Source of the DNA: Himantopus leucocephalus
Lineage: Eukaryota > Chordata > Aves > Charadriiformes > Recurvirostridae
Length of the DNA stretch: 64,000 nucleotides
Reading direction: 5' to 3'
Assembly (NCBI GenBank): GCA_003993805.1
Contig: RSEF01000003.1
Span: 84,497,908 to 84,561,907 of the forward strand
In this document: piece after piece, positions 63,101-64,000 of the stretch
Layout: the number at the start of each line of letters is the position of its first letter
How positions within the stretch are numbered: the stretch's first letter is position 1
Notes under the pieces: generated by a model
Told to the model about the DNA's origin: nothing
The model's database searches: none
What the model saw: only the letters and a program-made list of their open reading frames with translations
Program-made: the position numbers and the translations under genes

Positions 63101-63130
63101 CCTTAGCCAAAAATCTGCCACAGGTGCTTG
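23886..63130 (+). CDS. MDN1: MDN1 / midasin, N-terminal half (41 visible exons)
   Basis: Midasin (Rea1 in yeast) is a giant dynein-like AAA+ ATPase in the nucleolus and nucleoplasm that pulls assembly factors off pre-60S ribosomal particles. Forty-one exons giving about 2,125 residues follow the human protein almost without indels, and all contiguous junction phases agree. Walker A motifs read GPIGCGKTS (AAA1), GETGTGKTS (AAA2), GETSVGKTS (AAA3), GDTGCGKTT (AAA4, split by an intron) and GPAAVGKTS (AAA6); the AAA5 motif is missing at the 52882 gap. Walker B motifs are WILLEDID, WILLDEIN, WIVLDELN, FFLLDEIS and the atypical LLMDNVN in AAA6. Exon 1 is absent (gap at 23354), one exon is absent at 41067, and a large block at 52882. 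The linker, D/E-rich region and C-terminal MIDAS domain lie beyond the window. Human midasin is about 5,600 residues. Confidence 0.97.
24696..24920 (+). CDS. MDN1: MDN1 visible exon 2
   Basis: 225 nt, FALRYFKNTSPVFQRLFLES to RSHDTLVRW. The acceptor lies behind a CT-repeat tract (about 24665-24690) and ends CTCAAG; the donor is TTG|GTAAGT. Part of the N-terminal helical region. Confidence 0.96.
26439..26546 (+). CDS. MDN1: MDN1 visible exon 3
   Basis: 108 nt, YTSNCLALVTCMNDEHKLSF to ELIHFRL, between ATTTTTAG and AA|GTAAGA. Phase 2 at both ends. Confidence 0.96.
26626..26818 (+). CDS. MDN1: MDN1 visible exon 4
   Basis: 193 nt, LLEESQLQNVEQALVLANP to LQLVSEEQ, after TTTCACAG and before CAG|GTATGT. 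The intron before it is only 79 nt. The next intron is about 1.95 kb and holds a poly-T run near 27693-27710 but no recognised gene. Confidence 0.96.
28774..28986 (+). CDS. MDN1: MDN1 visible exon 5: AAA1 Walker A
   Basis: 213 nt encoding the start of AAA1. The P-loop GPIGCGKTS is followed by LIEYLAAVTGR and KVQLGDQTDSK. Acceptor TTGAACAG, donor AAG|GTAACT. Confidence 0.97.
29875..29902. repeat. Intronic inverted repeat (hairpin)
   Basis: AAAGCAAGTT and AACTTGCTTT are perfect reverse complements across the 4-nt loop TTGT, extended by one wobble and one further pair. It lies in the MDN1 intron between visible exons 5 and 6. Confidence 0.7.
30200..30331 (+). CDS. MDN1: MDN1 visible exon 6: AAA1 Walker B
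   Basis: 132 nt, TLLGMYRCTDVPGEFVWQPG, then HWILLEDIDYAPLDV. The acidic pair of Walker B is E-D here, as in human midasin AAA1. Acceptor CCATCATAG, donor GTG|GTATGT. Confidence 0.97.
31548..31575. repeat. Intronic inverted repeat (hairpin)
   Basis: TGTAAAGAC and GTCTTTACA pair perfectly around the 4-nt loop ATTG, and the stem extends three more pairs, one of them a wobble. It lies in the MDN1 intron between visible exons 6 and 7. Confidence 0.7.
31856..31959 (+). CDS. MDN1: MDN1 visible exon 7
   Basis: 104 nt, ISVLIPLLEKKELLIPGRGD to FQFFATR, AAA1 sensor region. Acceptor CTTTCTTCAG, donor GGAG|GTAGGT. The following 1.75-kb intron has a T/G tract at 32391-32427, an A/C-rich tract at 33061-33130 and a poly-A run near 33218-33231. 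Confidence 0.96.
33708..33822 (+). CDS. MDN1: MDN1 visible exon 8
   Basis: 115 nt, IFSCGGGWYRQQSSHAALLD to MSKGELKE. Acceptor TTTAATTCAG, donor GAG|GTATTG. The next intron is about 1.7 kb with only low-complexity runs. Confidence 0.95.
35509..35693 (+). CDS. MDN1: MDN1 visible exon 9, cut at an N
   Basis: Visible part 185 nt, VLQRRYPNLALVTDHLLDIY to KKPNLEGREL. It then meets a single N at 35694, followed directly by a CR1 3' end. Comparison with human (GRELSLRDLLNW) and the phase of the next exon imply that at least 9 nt of exon and its donor are missing. The in-frame TGA soon after the N is CR1 sequence, not a true stop. The acceptor sits on a T/G-rich low-complexity tract ending TTTTTCAG. 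Confidence 0.93.
35695..35738 (+). mobile_element. CR1 LINE 3' end
   Basis: TAGAGGTCCCTTCCAACTCT followed by an ATTCCGTG repeat resembles the conserved CR1 3' terminus with its short tandem tail. It lies immediately right of the single N that truncates an MDN1 exon. Confidence 0.8.
36781..36862 (+). CDS. MDN1: MDN1 visible exon 10
   Basis: 82 nt starting with one base of a split codon, then DLLNWCSRIAYNFDSNSSTT to NIFQE. The acceptor is TTCTTTTTAG. The donor that keeps frame is GAG|GTGCGG; a better-looking GTAAGA lies five bases downstream but would shift the frame. Confidence 0.93.
37260..37498. repeat. 119-bp direct duplication around a single N
   Basis: Copies 37260-37378 and 37380-37498 are separated by one N at 37379. 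They differ at two bases (CTTCTCC versus CTTGTCC; GACCGGG versus GACTGGG). This is probably an unmerged contig overlap inside an MDN1 intron. Confidence 0.88.
37694..37789 (+). CDS. MDN1: MDN1 visible exon 11
   Basis: 96 nt, ALDCFTAMLSNQGSRQKMAK to NISKKK. Acceptor CTCCTTGACAG, donor AAG|GTACGT. Phase 0 at both ends. Confidence 0.95.
38864..38976 (+). CDS. MDN1: MDN1 visible exon 12
   Basis: 113 nt, VEFFCELYKPEILIREQEVS to TQTLTVQ. Acceptor TTCTTCACAG, donor AAG|GTAGAA. Linker before AAA2, somewhat diverged from human. Confidence 0.94.
39535..39683 (+). CDS. MDN1: MDN1 visible exon 13: AAA2 Walker A
   Basis: 149 nt, AKQTFAATRPSAVLIEQLAV, then the P-loop GETGTGKTS and TVQYLAHIT. Acceptor GTTTTTGCAG, donor ACAG|GTAAAT. 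Confidence 0.97.
39787..39847 (+). CDS. MDN1: MDN1 visible exon 14
   Basis: 61 nt, HHLRVINMNQQSDTADLLG. Acceptor CTGTTTCAAG, donor GGG|GTGAGT. Short exon in AAA2. Confidence 0.95.
40393..40604 (+). CDS. MDN1: MDN1 visible exon 15
   Basis: 212 nt, YKPVDNKLIWLPLRESFEEL to VKENAS. Acceptor CTTCTTTTCAG, donor TCTG|GTGAGA, ending in phase 1. The next visible exon starts in phase 0, so an exon between them is missing. Confidence 0.95.
41067..41166. other. Assembly gap hiding an MDN1 AAA2 exon
   Basis: Exactly 100 N. Phase 1 to the left and phase 0 to the right, together with the human protein, require an exon of about 107 nt (about 35 codons) between 40605 and 41561. None is visible, so it should be in this gap. 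Confidence 0.85.
41562..41706 (+). CDS. MDN1: MDN1 visible exon 16: AAA2 Walker B
   Basis: 145 nt, GTLAQAVKKGEWILLDEINL to LVLLDRGDT. Walker B is WILLDEIN. Acceptor TTATTTTTAG, donor ACAG|GTACTC. Confidence 0.96.
42160..42690 (-). mobile_element. Solo LTR, avian endogenous retrovirus (ERVL-like)
   Basis: Lies in the MDN1 intron between visible exons 16 and 17, antisense to MDN1. On the minus strand it begins TGTACTGGATCTGGCTGGGA and runs to a GCTTAGCTGCTGGCTGGGGT end, matching the plan of a common avian LTR. No internal viral genes flank it. CpG sites are decayed: the position of the CRE octamer is now TAACATCA on the minus strand. Boundaries are approximate. Confidence 0.8.
43111..43207 (+). 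CDS. MDN1: MDN1 visible exon 17
   Basis: 97 nt, PLVRHPDFRLFACMNPATDV to PPGIRN, the AAA2 sensor 1 segment. Acceptor TTTCCTTTAG, donor ACAG|GTAGGA. Confidence 0.96.
44790..44903 (+). CDS. MDN1: MDN1 visible exon 18
   Basis: 114 nt, FTELYVEELRNEGDLQILIM to KNTVQGIV. Acceptor GATTCTTACAG, donor GAA|GTAAGT. The 1.58-kb intron before it shows only low-complexity runs. Confidence 0.96.
45571..45718 (+). CDS. MDN1: MDN1 visible exon 19
   Basis: 148 nt, FYLAVRKEAEAKLVDGTGHR to SSIPRSLYE. Acceptor TTTTTGCAG, donor GAG|GTGATT. Contains LRTLCRALRFAASNP, strongly conserved in midasins. Confidence 0.97.
45892..46002 (+). CDS. MDN1: MDN1 visible exon 20
   Basis: 111 nt, GFCLSFLTQLDRGSHPVVQK to IKSLLKQ. 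Acceptor CTTCTTCTTAG, donor CAG|GTAGGT. Phase 0 both ends. Confidence 0.96.
46835..46986 (+). CDS. MDN1: MDN1 visible exon 21
   Basis: 152 nt, QIPKPQGGRFILIEGYWISA to IARVVSAG. Acceptor GTCTCCTTAG, donor AGG|GTAAGT. Precedes AAA3. Confidence 0.96.
47462..47640 (+). CDS. MDN1: MDN1 visible exon 22: AAA3 Walker A
   Basis: 179 nt, THPVLIQGETSVGKTSLIRW, then HEHTDIQEYIGCYTSDASGK and LVFKE. Acceptor CCTTTTAG, donor GAAG|GTGAGT. Confidence 0.97.
48002..48210 (+). CDS. MDN1: MDN1 visible exon 23: AAA3 Walker B
   Basis: 209 nt, ILIDAMRKGYWIVLDELNLA to FATQNPPGLYGGRK. Walker B WIVLDELN and the sensor FATQNPP are intact. Acceptor CCCTCCAAG, donor AAG|GTCTGT. Confidence 0.97.
48537..49123 (+). mobile_element. 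Solo LTR, avian endogenous retrovirus (ERVL-like)
   Basis: Same family as the element at 42160-42690 but in MDN1 sense, in the intron between visible exons 23 and 24. It starts TGTCCATTTTGTGCTGGAAT and ends near GGTGCTTAGCTGCC...CACAATACA. It holds an intact TGACGTCA at 48796-48803, then an A/T box (AATAAAAAC) about eight bases downstream, as in a U3 promoter. No viral genes flank it. No clear target-site duplication was seen. Confidence 0.85.
48796..48803 (+). promoter_or_regulatory. CRE octamer in the LTR
   Basis: TGACGTCA is the full palindromic CREB/ATF site. It lies just upstream of an A/T-rich box in the LTR, a typical U3 arrangement. Function is inferred only. Confidence 0.5.
49304..49450 (+). 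CDS. MDN1: MDN1 visible exon 24
   Basis: 147 nt, VLSRAFRNRFVELHFDELPS to VKVMLDLQ, the AAA3 arginine-finger and lid region (RAFRNRF). Acceptor CATATTTTAG, donor CAG|GTATGA. Confidence 0.97.
50198..50339 (+). CDS. MDN1: MDN1 visible exon 25
   Basis: 142 nt, SYRRGSTVFAGKHGFITLRD to LQHLAND. Acceptor CTTATGACAG, donor GATG|GTGAGC. Confidence 0.96.
50471..50605 (+). CDS. MDN1: MDN1 visible exon 26
   Basis: 135 nt, FMLLAGRVRKQEEVDVIQNV to ESVKKLL. Acceptor TGTTTTATAG, donor CTGG|GTGAGT. The next intron is only 76 nt. Confidence 0.96.
50682..50820 (+). CDS. MDN1: MDN1 visible exon 27: AAA4 start
   Basis: 139 nt, KSSTRMSVMDRDFNHIVWTQ to EPVLLVGDTG. The intron that follows splits the AAA4 P-loop GDTG/CGKTT. 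Acceptor TTGTGCAG, donor TGG|GTAACC. Confidence 0.96.
51782..51920 (+). CDS. MDN1: MDN1 visible exon 28: AAA4 Walker A end
   Basis: 139 nt, CGKTTICQIFAALTNQKLYS to SDFLGGLRPVRQRSKDQ. Acceptor TTTTGTTGCAG, donor CAG|GTTTGT. The end is diverged from human. Confidence 0.96.
52008..52138 (+). CDS. MDN1: MDN1 visible exon 29: AAA4 Walker B
   Basis: 131 nt, EECDGSRLFEWCDGPLVLAI to DDSVLERLN, with FFLLDEIS as Walker B. Acceptor CTATTTCTTAG, donor ACAG|GTATGT, ending in phase 2. The next visible exon starts in phase 0, about 340 residues further on in human midasin. Confidence 0.96.
52882..52981. other. Assembly gap hiding the MDN1 AAA4-AAA5 block
   Basis: Exactly 100 N. The AAA4 sensor/lid region and AAA5 with its Walker A are not visible between 52139 and 53369. 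In human midasin that is roughly 340 residues in several exons, so the true gap is probably kilobases long. The right edge is a long A-rich tract, which may have broken the assembly. Confidence 0.9.
52996..53065. repeat. A-rich (CAAAA)n low-complexity tract
   Basis: About 70 bases of A runs interrupted by single C, later CAAG and CAAAC units, directly right of the large gap. Confidence 0.85.
53370..53567 (+). CDS. MDN1: MDN1 visible exon 30: AAA5 after Walker B
   Basis: 198 nt, LNLASQSVLEGLNACFDHRA to KSFLNRFTQ. The D-E pair of Walker B should be in the missing exon before it. Acceptor TTTCATCAG. The donor is CAG|GCAAGC, a GC donor, followed by an intron of only 87 nt. Confidence 0.95.
53655..53762 (+). 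CDS. MDN1: MDN1 visible exon 31
   Basis: 108 nt, VYVDPLSAEDMEFIGNTLFP to MVAFNNK. Acceptor GATTCTACAG, donor AAG|GTAAAT. Human midasin continues RFTQVFVDPL at this junction with no insertion, which supports removal of the 87-nt intron. Confidence 0.95.
53824..53892. repeat. 26-bp direct repeat upstream of a CR1
   Basis: ATTAAGTCTAGTG-Y-TATATTTCAATA occurs at 53824-53849 and 53867-53892, with one mismatch. The second copy ends at the 5' edge of the CR1 fragment. Confidence 0.75.
53891..54062 (+). mobile_element. CR1 LINE, 3' fragment
   Basis: Starts GGCTGCCCAGGGAGGTGGTGG, passes GGTTGGACTAGATGATCTGA and GGTCCCTTCCAACC, and ends with the ATTCTATG tandem tail. This is the typical 5'-truncated CR1 3' end of birds, here in MDN1 sense. 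Confidence 0.95.
54548..54581. repeat. (AAAT)n microsatellite
   Basis: AATAAATAAATAAAATAAAA-type run in the MDN1 intron between visible exons 31 and 32. Confidence 0.8.
55164..55352 (+). CDS. MDN1: MDN1 visible exon 32
   Basis: 189 nt, IDKEVMTEKKWGQKGGPWEF to RTREDKEK. LRDLFRWCQLMLVDQSPGCY is very conserved. Acceptor ACTTTTTCCAG, donor AAG|GTAAGC. Confidence 0.97.
56439..56528 (+). CDS. MDN1: MDN1 visible exon 33
   Basis: 90 nt, VISIFRDIFGQEADVYTGTR to HITPYNVQ. Acceptor CAACTGTTTTAG, donor CAG|GTAGGC. Less conserved than its neighbours. Confidence 0.94.
56641..56901 (+). CDS. MDN1: MDN1 visible exon 34: AAA6 Walker A
   Basis: 261 nt, IGYSVLSRGNYIPRPGRSLS, then the P-loop GPAAVGKTS, HLTGHQLKIMAMNSAMDTTE and LLGGFEQ. 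Acceptor TTTCTTCCAG, donor CAG|GTAAAT. Confidence 0.97.
57049..57319 (+). CDS. MDN1: MDN1 visible exon 35
   Basis: 271 nt, VDINRPWQRLLEKVENAVST to LNNKINSYSKA, an AAA6 helical insertion. Acceptor TATGTTTGCAG, donor GCAG|GTATGT. Confidence 0.96.
58013..58172 (+). CDS. MDN1: MDN1 visible exon 36: AAA6 Walker B
   Basis: 160 nt, FAHLVEEFRCFKLQQAQAAD to GDWLLMDNVNFC. The Walker B second acidic residue is Asn (LLMDNVN), as I recall in human, so AAA6 may hydrolyse ATP poorly or not at all. Acceptor TTCCTTTCAG, donor GCAA|GTAAGT. Confidence 0.96.
58472..58588 (+). CDS. MDN1: MDN1 visible exon 37
   Basis: 117 nt, PSVLDRLNALLEPGGVLTMS to TIAPHPNF. Acceptor TTTGAATGTAG, donor TCAG|GTGCTT. A poly-T run with a single N (58635) follows in the intron. 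Confidence 0.96.
59690..59748 (+). mobile_element. CR1 LINE 3' end beside a splice acceptor
   Basis: GCAGTTGGACTAGATGATCA, then GTGCCTTCCAATTGAACACT and a TTCTATTCT tail, is a CR1 3' end. It ends about eight bases before the acceptor of the exon at 59757, so it forms the pyrimidine-rich part of that acceptor. Confidence 0.85.
59757..59965 (+). CDS. MDN1: MDN1 visible exon 38
   Basis: 209 nt, LFLSMDPVHGEISRAMRNRG to HSETKAAIA, AAA6 sensor 1 and arginine finger region (SRAMRNRG). The acceptor is TATCCAACAG, directly after a CR1 tail; the donor is GCAG|GTAAAG. Confidence 0.96.
60538..60683 (+). CDS. MDN1: MDN1 visible exon 39
   Basis: 146 nt, [20 protein letters not shown] to RSQQLQINQK. Acceptor GTATCTTTCAG, donor AAG|GTAAAA. 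Confidence 0.95.
60873..60995. repeat. 62-bp imperfect tandem duplication
   Basis: Two units, about 60873-60932 and 60935-60994, share GAGGAGG-x-GTTAA, CATTGGGAC and GATTCTGAGC with roughly eight mismatches. Unlike the single-N duplications there is no N between them and they are clearly diverged, so this looks like a real, old duplication in an MDN1 intron. Confidence 0.75.
61624..61826 (+). CDS. MDN1: MDN1 visible exon 40
   Basis: 203 nt, LVLELVTKHASSLASPETWG to LNRLNLKNC. Contains GMGLWPDS-like MGLWPDSLPTGLFAAEDS. Acceptor GTTTGTTGTAG, donor GCAG|GTAGGC. Confidence 0.96.
62910..63130 (+). CDS. MDN1: MDN1 visible exon 41 (last in window)
   Basis: 221 nt, TLPLTLQDLQNIMQSTNPES to LAKNLPQVL. 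Two donors are possible: CAG|GTGCTT and CTTG|GTATGT. I chose the second because human midasin reads PQGLE here, which fits PQVL plus a split codon. The gene continues beyond the window. Confidence 0.93.
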
Positions 63131-64000
63131 GTATGTAATTATTTAACTTTCTCTTTTGCCTAAAGGCTGGTTTACTGTATTTTCACAAATCCTAAGTCTT
63201 CTATGCAAACATTCAGACCATTCAAATGATCCAATACAAAAGTTTTCAACTATCCACACTAAAGCAAAGGCATTGAGGCTCCAGGGAGAGACAGAAACAG
63301 GTTGTGCACATTAAGGACAACAGGTGACTTTGGGCTAAACATTGCCTTTTATTGTTCAAGCATGTGGGTAACTTGTACTTCTTCTGAATTGCAGTTATTT
63401 TTTGGATACCTCTTGGTCTGTGTAAGCAAATATGCCTTTCTCGTCACTATTTTTTTTTTATAGTGATAGTAAAAGCAGTAAAATGCCTTCTGTTTATTTG
63501 GTGTTAAAATACAAATTGTTAGAAAGTGAGGAAACTGCAGAACTGAGATTTCCTGAAGCTGTGTTGCCTGAATATCCAGGGTACCAGCTGAGATGAGGTA
63601 TTCATCGCTTAATTACATTATCTGCATTAAACTTGTGGAGAATTTAGACAGGCATTAGTCCAAGTAACTCACATACCTAGCCTCCTTGTACGGTGTGAAA
63701 TCTCAGTCTGTATTGACTCTACATGAATGGGATTGCTCCCCCTTAATCTTTCCAGGCAGGTGTGTCTATAAACTAGAAAATATCTAGAAAGTTACTTTAA
63801 TGACAGGTGTGCTCTTATGTGAGTTATTTTTATTTTATTTTAAATTTGGGGGGAAAAGTAAAAAGTAGATGTGCTGAGAGGAATGTTTGAAGGTATAAAC
63901 TCATGGATTGTCACAAACTATATTTTTAACAGCATACATGAAATATCACCAGTTTAACTAGAACTCTTTACTGGATTTATCTCTTTGGCCGTGATATTAG
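63131..64000 (+). other. MDN1: MDN1 intron, runs off the window
   Basis: AT-rich intron sequence with a T-run near 63453. No further exon recognised. Confidence 0.8.

Noticed and set aside
1..64000. tRNA, rRNA, CRISPR array, bacterial operon or integrated prokaryotic element
   Set aside because: None seen; all coding sequence belongs to spliced vertebrate genes and the repeats are avian retroelements.

Overview
The window reads as vertebrate nuclear DNA from a bird. Three split genes with GT-AG introns are visible. CR1-type LINE 3' ends and two LTRs of a common avian endogenous retrovirus family lie in introns. The only strongly GC-rich block is the tail of a connexin gene. The gene order GJA10 - CASP8AP2 - MDN1 matches the order I know from human 6q15. 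Species cannot be fixed from the sequence; avian origin is an inference from the repeats.

Layout. 1-3568: GJA10, a gap-junction connexin on the minus strand, with its main coding exon at 2134-3552. 3569-10008: no recognisable coding sequence; it should hold the GJA10 upstream region and the CASP8AP2 3' UTR. 10009-21436: the last four coding exons of CASP8AP2 (FLASH) on the minus strand, two of them very large. 21437-23885: intron and promoter territory interrupted by a 100-N gap; the 5' exons of CASP8AP2 and exon 1 of MDN1 are not visible. 23886-63130: MDN1 (midasin) on the plus strand, 41 visible coding exons for about 2,125 residues, running out of the window on the right. The visible part covers the N-terminal region and most of the six-AAA+ motor.

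CASP8AP2 and MDN1 are head to head, so a shared promoter is expected between them, but that is where the assembly is broken. FLASH works in histone pre-mRNA processing and S-phase transcription. Midasin removes assembly factors from pre-60S ribosomes. The link between them is position only; there is no operon-like logic.

Assembly quality matters for anyone using this annotation. Four gaps of exactly 100 N (5812-5911, 23354-23453, 41067-41166, 52882-52981) look like placeholders of unknown size. By comparison with the midasin sequence I know, one MDN1 exon (about 35 codons) is missing at the third gap. A block of roughly 340 residues, including the fifth Walker A, is missing at the fourth. Single N characters mark contig joins; two are flanked by near-identical copies of about 110-119 bp, and one cuts an MDN1 exon and jumps into a CR1 fragment.

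I did not find a previously undescribed biological system. The best leads are an 87-nt GC-AG intron in MDN1 that stays in frame without a stop, a CR1 end lying against an MDN1 splice acceptor, a pair of inverted LTRs flanking seven MDN1 exons, an LTR with an intact CRE octamer, and a possible GC donor at the end of the GJA10 coding exon.
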